From an uncultured Odoribacter sp. (GTDB lineage: Bacteria > Bacteroidota > Bacteroidia > Bacteroidales > Marinifilaceae): a DNA stretch of 64,000 bases. The stretch is taken from contig CAJTPD010000006.1 in assembly GCA_910578105.1 (NCBI GenBank), positions 1 to 64,000 of the forward strand, in the 5' to 3' direction. Positions within the stretch are counted from its first letter, which is position 1; each line of letters opens with the position of its first letter. The translations under genes and the position numbers were made by a program. The notes under the pieces were generated by a model. That model saw nothing but the letters and a program-made list of their open reading frames with translations, searched no databases and was not told the origin of the DNA. Positions 1-8,087 of this stretch are shown here, piece after piece.

Positions 1-132
1 AAGTTTAACTCGGGCTTTAATCTTCTATTTTAGACCCCATTCCCGATGAACAACTTTACACTTTTTTGAAGGAGGAACTTTAGGTGGTCACCTTCATCCG
101 TTTTTAAGGGGGCAAGTTTACCGTTTTTTCCA
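1..132. mobile_element. possible end of an IS21-type insertion sequence (partial)
   Basis: No reading frame of useful length is present. Short related motifs recur: AAGTTTAAC at 1, AACTTTACAC near 52, AACTTTAGG near 77 and AAGTTTACCGTTTTTTCCA at 114-132. Multiple terminal repeats ending in CA are a feature of IS21-family ends. An open frame that looks like the rest of an interrupted gene begins directly after this point. The family assignment is inference; no transposase is visible inside the window. Confidence 0.3.
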
Positions 133-396
133 CCAATAACCAATCATTATGACGCTAATGCAGCATACCAAGCAAATGTCGCATCTACCAATCAAATGCT
201 TACATTAGGACAAATGATGGATAATGACCGAACTATACGTGAACAAGGATATTTAAAAACCACAACTATTTATCCCGATGAAGCTATTATTGGCTATATG
301 AATATTAAAAGGAAAAAAGGTAAGATTTTGATTGTAAACATTCCCATCGGAGATTATATTTATACTTTCAAATGGGATGTAAATAGGAAGAAATAA
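133..396 (+). pseudogene. C-terminal fragment of an unrecognised protein
   Basis: An open frame runs from just after the putative insertion-sequence end to the stop at 394-396 and encodes about 87 residues. The first in-frame ATG is at 196, but the reading looks protein-like from about residue 5 onward (NHYDANAAYQANVAS), so the true N-terminus was probably lost at the junction. The C-terminal part alternates short hydrophobic strands (IIGYMNI, ILIVNIPIG, YIYTFKWDV) and resembles the end of a beta-rich secreted or lipoprotein domain. I do not recognise the family. It could still be expressed as a 66-residue product from 196. Confidence 0.4.
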
Positions 397-451
397 ATAC
401 AGTAATAGCTATACTATTACCCTTAATTTTAATCACTTAAATGATTTACCT

Positions 452-895
452 ATGAAGAAACTTACGATTATTTTTTATTTATTTTTAATTCCATTATGTG
501 TTTTTGCACAAAATGAAAGTTCCATTTCACATACCAAAACAGTTAATGATTCTACTTTGATTAAAATACATGCTATTGTAGAAGATATAGATTTTCGTAT
601 GCATGGACTTGATAGATACAAACTATATCCAACAGAAAATATATATAATTTTCTGCAATTAGATACAATGACAGGGAAAATAGAAATTGTACAATGGTCT
701 TTGGATGATGATAAAGAAGGTTCTGCAACCCTTAATAACGAAGACCTATCTCTTGGTACAGGCTGTGGAACATTTGAATTATATCCAACAAAAAATATAT
801 ATCAATTTCTTTTGTTAGATAAAGTAACAGGAAGAAGATGGCATGTTCAATGGGGATTTGAATCAAGTAAAAGATGGATAAAAAGAATCTATTAA
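452..895 (+). CDS. small secreted protein with two internal repeats, function unknown
   Basis: The 147-residue protein starts with a signal peptide ending near VFAQ at residue 20. It then carries two copies of a unit of about 28 residues, at residues 55-83 and 108-135. Both share LYPT-x-NIY-x-FL-x-LD-x(2)-TG and a VQW motif. The two copies are clearly diverged, so the duplication is old. The product is probably periplasmic. It lies 9 bp upstream of the NERD gene on the same strand, so the two may be co-transcribed. Codons are AT-rich like the rest of this accessory segment. I do not know a function for the repeat. Confidence 0.65.
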   Translation: MKKLTIIFYLFLIPLCVFAQNESSISHTKTVNDSTLIKIHAIVEDIDFRMHGLDRYKLYPTENIYNFLQLDTMTGKIEIVQWSLDDDKEGSATLNNEDLSLGTGCGTFELYPTKNIYQFLLLDKVTGRRWHVQWGFESSKRWIKRIY

Positions 896-904
896 ATCAG
901 TAAT

Positions 905-1645
905 ATGCATATTGCCATCACCGTTATCTTTTTTGCAGTGGTAATCTTTATTAAATTGAAGATGCCAATGTGGAAAGGCAAGTATTCTGAAAAACTTGTG
1001 AATAACAAGATTCAAGAGTTACCAGAAGAGTATGTTGTTTTTAATGATTTACTATTCGAAAGTAACGGATATTCAACACAAATTGACCATATTGTAGTTT
1101 CACCTTATGGTGTCTTTGTAATTGAAACAAAGGGATATAAAGGTTGGATTTTGGGCAGAGAGAACGGTGAATACTGGACGCAAACCATCTATAAAAGTAA
1201 ACATCAATTTTACAATCCGATAAAACAAAACGCTGGACATGTAAGATTTTTGCATCATTTGCTCAAATGTTCAACGGATATACTTTTTATTCCAATTGTC
1301 GTTTTCAATAACAGTGCGGAATTAAAAGTGCATGCTGACAATAACATAGTTGTAAACAGATATAATCTAAAACGTGCTATATTACAATACAGAACTGCTG
1401 TTCTTAATCAGGAGACCATAAATTGGATAATACAGACAATTAACCAGAATCGCATAATCGCTGATAAAGAGAAACTAAAACAGCATAAGCATAACGCAAA
1501 GGCTCGGCAATACAGAAGTTCACGCCTAATAAATCAAGGTGTTTGTCCTCAATGCGGAGGACATCTCATTTTGAGGAAAGGCAAGTACGGCACTTTCTAT
1601 GGATGTTCAAACTTTCCCACATGCAAGTTTACCATAAACTCATAA
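905..1645 (+). CDS. NERD-domain (nuclease-related) protein with C-terminal topoisomerase-type zinc ribbon
   Basis: The 246-residue protein has one N-terminal hydrophobic segment (residues 3-17) and then a NERD domain at about 25-130. The nuclease-like core shows QIDHIVVSP with D61 and the ETK motif with E74 and K76, the arrangement expected for a restriction-endonuclease-fold active site. The C-terminus has a four-cysteine zinc ribbon at C214, C217, C234 and C240, like those at the end of type I topoisomerases, with GKYGTFYGCSNFPTC around the second pair. NERD proteins are often plasmid- or island-borne and are thought to act on nucleic acid. Membrane tethering is inferred from the N-terminal segment. 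The substrate is unknown. Confidence 0.85.
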   Translation: MHIAITVIFFAVVIFIKLKMPMWKGKYSEKLVNNKIQELPEEYVVFNDLLFESNGYSTQIDHIVVSPYGVFVIETKGYKGWILGRENGEYWTQTIYKSKHQFYNPIKQNAGHVRFLHHLLKCSTDILFIPIVVFNNSAELKVHADNNIVVNRYNLKRAILQYRTAVLNQETINWIIQTINQNRIIADKEKLKQHKHNAKARQYRSSRLINQGVCPQCGGHLILRKGKYGTFYGCSNFPTCKFTINS

Positions 1646-1670
1646 ATAGCAATCCTTGTTTTATATAGTA

Positions 1671-2489
1671 TCAGAACATAAAACTAAACCCTTTCTTTCG
1701 TGATACATTGAATCGTTCAATTTCTATAGAAAGTGATTTCTTCAACTGCCTTGCCATAAAGTCCAAAAACGGCTGATTAGTTTCTTCATTCTGACATTGG
1801 CGCAGGGAAAGAATATATTCTTCTCTATCTTCTTTAAATATTTTGGTCGGAAAAAGGTGATAGCAAAATTGGATGTAGTTCATCAGTAATCGAGCCGTTC
1901 TTCCGTTGCCATCTACCCACGGATGAATAGTTACTAAATTAAGGTGGGCATTAAAGCTCAATTCGTATTGTTCTCGAAGTGTTCCCATTTTTTTTTGCTT
2001 CTCTTGAAGAATCGCACAAAGTTCATCCACCTTAGCAGGAACTTTCAAATAGTTCATATAAGAATGTCCACCAACACCAGCCGTAACACCACATAGACGG
2101 AACTCTCCTTTAGAAGAATCAAAAGAGCCGCCCAACACACTGTGAACGCCGCCAGTAGTACGCATCAACATTGCATTCAACCTTTTCAGAAAAGCAGGAG
2201 TTATAGGTACAAGACTGCCTGATTCAGTTTTGGCAAGTTCATACGCTTGCTTCAAATCTTCATTCATCAGATGATGCACAAGCGGTTTCCCTTTCGCTGT
2301 TACTCCCTCGTCAAAGAGAAGCTGCGTATCAAGTTCGGTCAACGTTGAGCCTTCTATGGCTGTGGAATGGGTAATGAGAGAATAAAGGTAGTACTTGTCA
2401 TAGTCCACCGCTTCACTGATACCAAGTTTTTGAAACTTCTGGTACAACAGTTCTATTTCTTGCCAAACACCTTGTTCCATTACTTTCAT
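1671..2489 (-). CDS. Fic-family protein (predicted AMP transferase) with built-in inhibitory helix
   Basis: The 272-residue protein contains the Fic core motif HPWVDGNGRTAR starting at H189, matching HPFx(D/E)GNGRxxR with Trp in place of Phe. An N-terminal inhibitory motif (S/T)xxxE(G/N) is present as STAIEG at residues 42-47, which makes this a class II, self-inhibited Fic protein. Family members usually transfer AMP from ATP to hydroxyl side chains of target proteins. The target here is unknown and no separate antitoxin gene is adjacent. A promoter is visible upstream at 2511-2542. An alternative start lies three codons downstream. The stop is 25 bp from the end of the convergent NERD gene. 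Confidence 0.9.
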   Translation of the reverse strand: MKVMEQGVWQEIELLYQKFQKLGISEAVDYDKYYLYSLITHSTAIEGSTLTELDTQLLFDEGVTAKGKPLVHHLMNEDLKQAYELAKTESGSLVPITPAFLKRLNAMLMRTTGGVHSVLGGSFDSSKGEFRLCGVTAGVGGHSYMNYLKVPAKVDELCAILQEKQKKMGTLREQYELSFNAHLNLVTIHPWVDGNGRTARLLMNYIQFCYHLFPTKIFKEDREEYILSLRQCQNEETNQPFLDFMARQLKKSLSIEIERFNVSRKKGFSFMF

Positions 2490-2510
2490 TTAATAGGCTT
2501 TATTTCTTTT

Positions 2511-2542
2511 CAAAGGTAACTTATTTACTACGTTCAACCAAA
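2511..2542 (-). promoter_or_regulatory. Bacteroidetes-type promoter for the Fic gene
   Basis: On the minus strand the -33 element TTTG is complementary to 2539-2542 and the -7 element TACCTTTG to 2511-2518, separated by 20 bp. This matches the TTTG / TAnnTTTG pattern. Predicted transcription would start roughly 15-20 nt upstream of the Fic start codon. Confidence 0.65.
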
Positions 2543-2590
2543 AGAAATAATGACTTACTACTATATTTTTTGCACGTGTGGGGAAAATTC

Positions 2591-2636
2591 AAGCAAAAGA
2601 AAAAGCTAAGCATTGAATTATCAAATACTTAGCTTT
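2591..2636 (-). terminator. intrinsic terminator downstream of tRNA-Leu
   Basis: A 9-bp inverted repeat, AAAGCTAAG at 2602-2610 and CTTAGCTTT at 2628-2636, has a 17-nt loop. On the minus strand it is followed by a pyrimidine-rich run ending near 2591, right after the tRNA gene. Confidence 0.65.
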
Positions 2637-2644
2637 CTTTCTTG

Positions 2645-2726
2645 TACCCAGAGCCGGGATCGAACCGGCACGAATTGCTTCACTGGTGTTTGAGACCAGC
2701 GCGTCTACCAATTCCGCCATCTGGGC
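2645..2726 (-). tRNA. tRNA-Leu (anticodon CAA)
   Basis: The minus strand folds as a class II tRNA. The 5' acceptor strand GCCCAGA pairs with TCTGGGT (2646-2652) with a G-U at the first pair. The anticodon arm CTGGT-CTCAAAC-ACCAG gives anticodon CAA. A short variable arm precedes the T arm GCCGGTTCGATCCCGGC. CCA is not encoded. The 3' end faces the AT-rich accessory segment at 1-2640, as expected for an integration target. Confidence 0.95.
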
Positions 2727-2740
2727 AAAGAACTCGGCTG

Positions 2741-2771
2741 CAAAGGTAGATATTTTTGAATAACCTCCAAA
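2741..2771 (-). promoter_or_regulatory. Bacteroidetes-type promoter for tRNA-Leu
   Basis: The minus-strand -33 TTTG (complement of 2768-2771) and -7 TACCTTTG (complement of 2741-2748) are separated by 19 bp. The tRNA 5' end lies 15 bp downstream of the -7 box. Confidence 0.75.
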
Positions 2772-2919
2772 GAATTGGTTTATTTTTTTGAATCTTTTTT
2801 GTAGCTGTTGCGTAAACGAGGGCATATTCTTAATGTTCAATACTCATATTCTGAATACTTTCCATCTGTTGAAAAGCAGGTGGAAAGTTTTTATACCAAT
2901 GTTTCATCCGTAAAACCGG

Positions 2920-2950
2920 TTTGTAATTTTATACGGGATAGTTACTTTTG
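2920..2950 (+). promoter_or_regulatory. Bacteroidetes-type promoter for the GH20 lipoprotein gene
   Basis: TTTG at 2920-2923 and TACTTTTG at 2943-2950 are separated by 19 bp, an exact match to the -33/-7 consensus. The start codon follows at 2973, giving a short leader of about 15-20 nt. Confidence 0.8.
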
Positions 2951-2972
2951 CAGTATAATATAAACTATTCCT

Positions 2973-5231
2973 ATGATTCAATATCGTTTACTATGCGTTG
3001 TGTGGGCCGGATTAATGATGGCTTGCAGTACCTCTGTACCTCAGGATATGGAATTGCAATTGATTCCTCAGCCGAAACAAGTTGTTCCGGGGCAGGGTAA
3101 TTTTAAATTAAATGAAAATACTGTCTTGAAAATAGCTTCTGAAGGGGAGGGAAAGGAGTATGGAGAATTACTTAATACGATGATTTCTGCGATTGCAGGG
3201 TATGAACTGCTTCTGAGAGATGAAGGTGAAAATGTGATTCAATTTGTGATTGATACTGCTTTCAGGTCAGGGAAAGCGGAAGCTTATCAGCTTCAGATAA
3301 GTCCCGGGAGTATCTCTGTATTGGCAAATTCTTCAGCCGGTTTGTTTTACGGAACACAAACATTGGGACAGTTGCTTGCGGACCGGCAATTTTATCAAGC
3401 CGGGAAAAAGAGATGGAATTTGCCTGTGTTGACGATAGAAGACGAACCTGTTTTTTCTTACCGGGGATTACATCTGGATGTATCCCGTCATTTTTTTCCG
3501 AAAGAATTTGTGATGAAATGCCTGGATTTAATGGCAAATTATAAGTTAAACCGACTGCATTGGCATTTGACGGATGCGGCCGGATGGCGTATAGAGATTA
3601 AGAAATACCCTGAATTGACGAAACGGGCGGCTTGGCGTCCGCAGGCGAATTATATGGATTGGTGGGAGGGAGACCGGCATTACACGACGGAAGATGCTGA
3701 CGGTGCTTACGGAGGTTTCTATACCCAGGACGAAATTCGCGAAGTGGTGGCATATGCTGCCCGGCGGCATATTACCGTGGTTCCGGAAATTGAAATGCCG
3801 GGGCATTCGGAGGAAGTGGTTAGCATTTATCCGCAGTTGGGATGTTATGGCAAGCCTTACCGGAATGGGGAATTGTGTATCGGGAATGAGGAAACTTTTG
3901 AATTTGTGGAAAACGTTTTGACGGAAGTGATGTCACTATTTCCTTCCGAGTACATTCATATCGGGGGAGATGAGGCGTCTACGGCGGCCTGGAAAAAATG
4001 TCAGAAATGTCAGAAACGGATGAAAGAGAATGGTTTGAAAAATGAAAAAGAATTGCAAAGCTACATGATTCACCGGGTGGAAAAATTTCTGAATTCCAAG
4101 GGCCGCAAATTAATCGGATGGGATGAAATCCTTGACGGGGGGCTGGCACCGGATGCGACAGTGATGTCCTGGCGGGGGGAATCGGGAGGTATAAAGGCAG
4201 CCCGGATGGGACATGATGTGATTATGACTCCCGGGGGATATTGTTATTTTGACAGTTATCAGGCGGATCCCCGTACACAACCGGCGGCTATCGGAGGGTT
4301 CCTGCCCTATCTGAAAGTGTATTCCTATTATCCGGTGCCGGAGGAATTGACTCCCGAAGAGGGAAAACATATTCTTGGGGCACAGGCAAATGTGTGGGCG
4401 GAATATATTCCGACAACATCCCATGCCGAGTATATGATATTTCCGCGTTTGCTGGCATTGTCTGAAGTAGTGTGGTCGCCCCGCGAAAAAAAGGAAACGG
4501 AAGATTTTAAGCGACGCATTGCTTACCATATCGGTTGGTTGAAAGAAAAAGGGGTGAATGTGTTCACTCTCAGTGACCATATTGATATGCAGACAGAAGT
4601 GGATACCCTGAACCGGCAATTGAAAATTACTTTTGATGCTGAGAAGTATAAGCCGGAGATTCGTTACCAAATTGATGACGGACAGGAACAGGTATATCGG
4701 CGACCTTTTTATGTCAAGGATTCCGCCCGGATAAAGGCTTTTATTGTTGAAAACGGAAAGCCTTCGGAAGAAGTACTGGAGAGCCGGGTGGATTATCACC
4801 GGGCCATTGGAAAAAAGGTTACTTATCAGAAACGCTATAGCGGTTCTTATCCTGCTGCTGGTACCGGGACGCTTACGGATGGCTATCGGGGCGGGTTGAC
4901 TTATGGGGACGGACGTTGGCAAGGATTTCTGGCGGATGTGGATGTGCTGATAGACCTGGATACTGTTTGCAACTTAAATTATGTTTCGGCTAATTTTATG
5001 CAATTGACGGGTCCCGGAGTTTATATGCCCCGTTATGTGGTAGTGAGTGTCTCGGTAGACGGGGTACATTTTCAGGAAGTGGCGCGTATAGAAAATCAGG
5101 TTCCTTCGGGTGAAAAATCTTTGGTTATCCGCGATTTTACAACCCGTTTCCGGGCAAGGGGACGTTATGTGAAATTCTTTGCCAAGCGGCAGAACGGGTT
5201 TCAGTTTATTGATGAAATAGTTGTATATTAG
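2973..5231 (+). CDS. GH20 beta-N-acetylhexosaminidase lipoprotein with C-terminal accessory domain
   Basis: The 752-residue protein has a lipoprotein signal peptide with the lipid-attachment Cys at about C18 (MMAC). It contains a GH20 N-terminal alpha/beta domain (about 28-150) and a TIM-barrel catalytic domain (about 155-510) with HLTDAAGW and the catalytic Asp-Glu pair D333-E334 in HIGGDEAS. Residues from about 600 to 752 look like a beta-sandwich, galactose-binding-like (F5/8 type C) module. The enzyme should remove terminal N-acetylglucosamine or N-acetylgalactosamine from glycans, in the periplasm or on the outer membrane. It has its own promoter at 2920-2950, and a HAD phosphatase gene follows 36 bp downstream on the same strand. 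No SusC/SusD pair is visible nearby, so it is not part of a standard polysaccharide utilisation locus within this window. Confidence 0.93.
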   Translation: MIQYRLLCVVWAGLMMACSTSVPQDMELQLIPQPKQVVPGQGNFKLNENTVLKIASEGEGKEYGELLNTMISAIAGYELLLRDEGENVIQFVIDTAFRSGKAEAYQLQISPGSISVLANSSAGLFYGTQTLGQLLADRQFYQAGKKRWNLPVLTIEDEPVFSYRGLHLDVSRHFFPKEFVMKCLDLMANYKLNRLHWHLTDAAGWRIEIKKYPELTKRAAWRPQANYMDWWEGDRHYTTEDADGAYGGFYTQDEIREVVAYAARRHITVVPEIEMPGHSEEVVSIYPQLGCYGKPYRNGELCIGNEETFEFVENVLTEVMSLFPSEYIHIGGDEASTAAWKKCQKCQKRMKENGLKNEKELQSYMIHRVEKFLNSKGRKLIGWDEILDGGLAPDATVMSWRGESGGIKAARMGHDVIMTPGGYCYFDSYQADPRTQPAAIGGFLPYLKVYSYYPVPEELTPEEGKHILGAQANVWAEYIPTTSHAEYMIFPRLLALSEVVWSPREKKETEDFKRRIAYHIGWLKEKGVNVFTLSDHIDMQTEVDTLNRQLKITFDAEKYKPEIRYQIDDGQEQVYRRPFYVKDSARIKAFIVENGKPSEEVLESRVDYHRAIGKKVTYQKRYSGSYPAAGTGTLTDGYRGGLTYGDGRWQGFLADVDVLIDLDTVCNLNYVSANFMQLTGPGVYMPRYVVVSVSVDGVHFQEVARIENQVPSGEKSLVIRDFTTRFRARGRYVKFFAKRQNGFQFIDEIVVY

Positions 5232-5267
5232 CGTGTTGAAGTATAATTTCGCATTAAAAAGGTATTC

Positions 5268-5861
5268 ATGAAAAATATTGTATTTGATTTGGGAGGAGTA
5301 GTTGTTGACTGGAGTCCGGAGCGTTTGATGCAGGAATATCCCGGAGACAAGGAGTTGCCATTGGCATTGTTCAAAGGTGGTTTTTTCGAGCGTTATTGGA
5401 CGCAGTTTGACCGTGGTATGTTGACTCAGGCTGAAGTGAGTACGGAGATGAGCCGGTTTGCAGGACGGACATATGCAGAGTGTTGGGACTTTATGGAATA
5501 CATCAAACATTTCCTGGTGGATATTCCTGGAACAGTGGAGTTGATACGGGAACTGGCGGGACGGGATTACCGGCTGTTCTGCCTGTCGAATATGTCGGTA
5601 GAATACTATGATTATCTCAAGGACCGTGAAGTTTTTTCTTATTTCGAAGGCCAGATTATTTCTGCTCTGGAACATGTTATCAAGCCAGAGGAAGCAATAT
5701 ACCGATTGCTGTTAGAACGCTACGGCTTGCAAGCCGAAAAGACGCTTTTTATCGATGATTTGAAGCCTAATGTGGCGGCCGCCGAACGCTTGGGAATACA
5801 TACTGTGCATTTTGCCGATCGGCAATGGGGGATACAGAAAATCAAGGAGATGCTGCTGTAA
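5268..5861 (+). CDS. HAD-superfamily phosphatase, YihX-like
   Basis: The 197-residue cytoplasmic protein shows all the HAD motifs. Motif I is FDLGGVVVD at residues 5-13, although the second Asp is displaced by GGVV as in the YihX/epoxide-hydrolase-N-terminal subgroup. Motif II is LSNMS, the motif III lysine is in IKPEEAIY, and motif IV is FIDDLKPNV. YihX-like members dephosphorylate small sugar phosphates such as glucose-1-phosphate. The real substrate here cannot be read from sequence. Its position just after the GH20 gene could mean joint transcription, but no functional link is proven. It converges on the MATE gene with 12 bp between them. Confidence 0.85.
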   Translation: MKNIVFDLGGVVVDWSPERLMQEYPGDKELPLALFKGGFFERYWTQFDRGMLTQAEVSTEMSRFAGRTYAECWDFMEYIKHFLVDIPGTVELIRELAGRDYRLFCLSNMSVEYYDYLKDREVFSYFEGQIISALEHVIKPEEAIYRLLLERYGLQAEKTLFIDDLKPNVAAAERLGIHTVHFADRQWGIQKIKEMLL

Positions 5862-5873
5862 CGGTAAGAGTAT

Positions 5874-7223
5874 CTATTTCCGGAGGACAGTCTTGTAATA
5901 ATAGCGTGCGCACATCATTATGCCGGTGAGGGTTAAGCCTACGGGATAACCGAGCCAGATGCCCTGAATGCCTCCCTTGAGGATAAATCCGCAGATATAA
6001 CAAACGGGCATGGCGATAATGAAATAACCGATAAAGGAAATCAAGGCCATAGATACGACATCGCCAATTCCCCGAAGGGAGTTTGCATAGGTGATTTGAA
6101 GAGCGTCGCCGAACTGATAAGCAACCAGAATAAAGACAAGAGTGGATACAGTGCTGATGACTTCCGGGGAATTGGTAAACAGATAACCAATCAGATTCTG
6201 GGAAAACATAAAGACGGCGGAAGCCATTAAAGCGAGGCAGAGAATCAGATGAAAGCCTGCCAGGGTGGTACGGCGTACATTGAGCAGGTCTCCGCGTCCG
6301 AAATAATTGCTGACCCGGACGGATATGGCGGCCCCGACACCATAGTAAATCATGAATCCCAAGGTGGAAATGGCCACCATAACCTGATGTGCCGCTAAGG
6401 CGATGCTGCCCAACCAGCCGATCATAATACCCGTCACACTGAACAGGGCGGTTTCCAAGCCCATTTGCAGACCAATCATCCAGCCCATTTTATTTAAAGA
6501 AAGAATATCTGTCAGATTGTAACGGCTGCGTTTATAGCCAACAAAATATTTGCGGTAGTGTATGCTACGATAAAAAAGAATGGCAAAGGCTACAAACATG
6601 ACAAAACGGGCCATAAGTGTGGAGAAACCTGCACCGACAACCCCTAATGCCGGCAATCCTAGTTTCCCGTAGATTAGAATATAATTACCTCCGATGTTTA
6701 GTAGGTTGGCAGAAATCATGATGTACATGGGAGTTTTTGTGTCCGTAATGCCGTCGGCAAATTGTTTGAACGAGTTAAAAAGCATGACAAACGGAAGGGA
6801 GGCCAGGTGCAGCAGAAAATAAGGACGGATGAGGGGCAATAATTCTTCCGGTTGTCCCATTTTATCGATATTGAACCATACTCCTGTCATGATTAGGGTC
6901 AACAGTAGTCCCATACAGAGATTGACCAAAAGACTATTCCGCAGAAGTTGACCGATGTGGAATTTGTCTTGCCGTCCGAAAAATTGTCCTACTAAAGGGG
7001 TAAGACCATAGGAAAAACCGAGGCCGAACAGGATGGGAATATTAAAAGCACTGTTTACGAAAGATGCAGCAGCGAGGTGGAGGGTATTGAACTGTCCCAC
7101 CATCATATTGTCGGCCAATCCGACAACAACAATACCGATTTGCCCGATAACAATAGGAACACCGAGTTGTATCAGTGCTTTATAATGTTCTTTATAACGG
7201 TTCCAAAACTTCATGCAATTCAT
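5874..7223 (-). CDS. MATE-family multidrug/sodium antiporter
   Basis: The 449-residue, very hydrophobic protein has about 12 predicted membrane segments in two related halves. PIVIGQIGIVVVGLADNMMVG in the first helices and the GAAISVRVSNYFGRGD segment in the second half are typical of NorM-type MATE exporters. The family expels cationic drugs or metabolites in exchange for Na+ or H+. The start at 7223 (MNCMKFW) is preceded by a -7-like TAAATTTG on the minus strand at 7243-7250. A start three codons later is equally possible. Substrate is unknown. Confidence 0.92.
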   Translation of the reverse strand: MNCMKFWNRYKEHYKALIQLGVPIVIGQIGIVVVGLADNMMVGQFNTLHLAAASFVNSAFNIPILFGLGFSYGLTPLVGQFFGRQDKFHIGQLLRNSLLVNLCMGLLLTLIMTGVWFNIDKMGQPEELLPLIRPYFLLHLASLPFVMLFNSFKQFADGITDTKTPMYIMISANLLNIGGNYILIYGKLGLPALGVVGAGFSTLMARFVMFVAFAILFYRSIHYRKYFVGYKRSRYNLTDILSLNKMGWMIGLQMGLETALFSVTGIMIGWLGSIALAAHQVMVAISTLGFMIYYGVGAAISVRVSNYFGRGDLLNVRRTTLAGFHLILCLALMASAVFMFSQNLIGYLFTNSPEVISTVSTLVFILVAYQFGDALQITYANSLRGIGDVVSMALISFIGYFIIAMPVCYICGFILKGGIQGIWLGYPVGLTLTGIMMCARYYYKTVLRK

Positions 7224-7312
7224 GCGTAGACGAATAAACGCACAAATTTACAAAAAGTCCGGTAAATTTTTGGAGGAGGAGGTGAACGGTTTTGCACTTT
7301 TGAGTACTCCAT

Positions 7313-7652
7313 GTGCCTTATGGATTATTGAGCGATACGCGGGATTATTGGGTGCGTGATTTTATGCCGATACAGTTAAGTCCGGATGCTTATTTGCAGT
7401 ATGTTTATACCCCTGATTACTTGCGGGATTCGGCGGCTTATCGGACGGATGGGGCAGTGTGTTTTGAGAAATTGAATCTTCCGGATGTGAGGGTGACAAA
7501 GACGGATGTCGTTTTGGACGGTGGGAATGTCATTAAGTGCGAGGATTCCGTTATCATGACGGACAAGATATTCTATGAGAACCGGAATTATGATAAAGTC
7601 GTTTTGATGAATGAATTGGAACGGTGTTTCGGCTCGGACGGCGTTGTACGGA
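7313..7652 (+). pseudogene. fragment of an agmatine deiminase / peptidylarginine deiminase family gene
   Basis: The frame from GTG 7313 encodes a stretch typical of the agmatine deiminase (PAD_porph) family: RDYWVRDFMPIQ with the conserved W-x-RDF, then VVLDGGNVIKCED, then VIMTDKIFYEN. A stop lies just upstream (near 7301), so the usual first 50 or so residues are missing. The match ends around residue 112 near 7650, where the sequence runs into the back of a gene on the other strand. A full-length family member has about 340 residues, so both ends are gone, including the later catalytic His and Cys. This is a decayed remnant. The exact right junction (about 7640-7660) is an estimate. Confidence 0.75.
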
Positions 7653-8001
7653 GAGGCAAAGGTGCTTGTTTGGATTGGGCGGGAGTTTGTCCGAAATGTT
7701 TTTTGAAGGCGTTGTAGAACGCTGTAACGTTGGCAAAACCGATATGTTCCGCTATCTTTTCGTTTGTGTAATTGCCGGATTTCAACATGCCCCACGCATA
7801 TTCCAAGCGGAGGCGGTTGATGTATTTGTGCAGGTATTCACCCGTGTATGATTTGAAAACGATGTGCAGGTTGCGTTTGGATATGGCGGAAAGCTCCGAG
7901 AGTTTGCTTATGCTGTTTTGGCAATTGAATGAATCGGAGGGCTCGCAACTCCAGTCGCATTGTACCATCAAATTGATATGGTGCAGGATGGTATCAATCA
8001 T
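7588..8001 (-). CDS. AraC-family helix-turn-helix protein, DNA-binding domain only (possibly truncated)
   Basis: The 137-residue protein contains an AraC double helix-turn-helix at about residues 35-110: LSELSAISKRNLHIVFK, then LRLEYAWGMLKSGNYTNEKIAEHIGF and FYNAFKKHFGQTP. No N-terminal ligand or dimerisation domain is present, so it is either a MarA-like minimal regulator or the remainder of a larger gene. Its last 20 or so residues are encoded antisense to the deiminase fragment and do not look like an AraC tail, which suggests the original stop was lost at the junction. A run of seven G residues (8019-8025 on the plus strand) lies just upstream of its start and could be prone to length change. 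Confidence 0.6.
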   Translation of the reverse strand: MIDTILHHINLMVQCDWSCEPSDSFNCQNSISKLSELSAISKRNLHIVFKSYTGEYLHKYINRLRLEYAWGMLKSGNYTNEKIAEHIGFANVTAFYNAFKKHFGQTPAQSKQAPLPLRTTPSEPKHRSNSFIKTTLS

Positions 8002-8087
8002 TGTCGTATGGACTATTAGGGGGGGACCGCTTTAATTTGTCAGCATTTTTTCCTATCTTGCAAGCAGAAAGAGAAATCATTTTGATT

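Noticed and set aside
2589..2840. 83-residue frame over tRNA-Leu
   Set aside because: The reading (AQMAELVDALVSNTSEAIRAG) is the translated tRNA sequence itself, not a gene.
4110..4922. 270-residue antisense frame in the first GH20 gene
   Set aside because: It has no domain, signal peptide or promoter, and lies fully within a gene with clear catalytic motifs.
8001..8087. upstream extension of the S37 peptidase start
   Set aside because: It would add 29 residues in front of a clear signal peptide; the ATG at 8088 is the better start.
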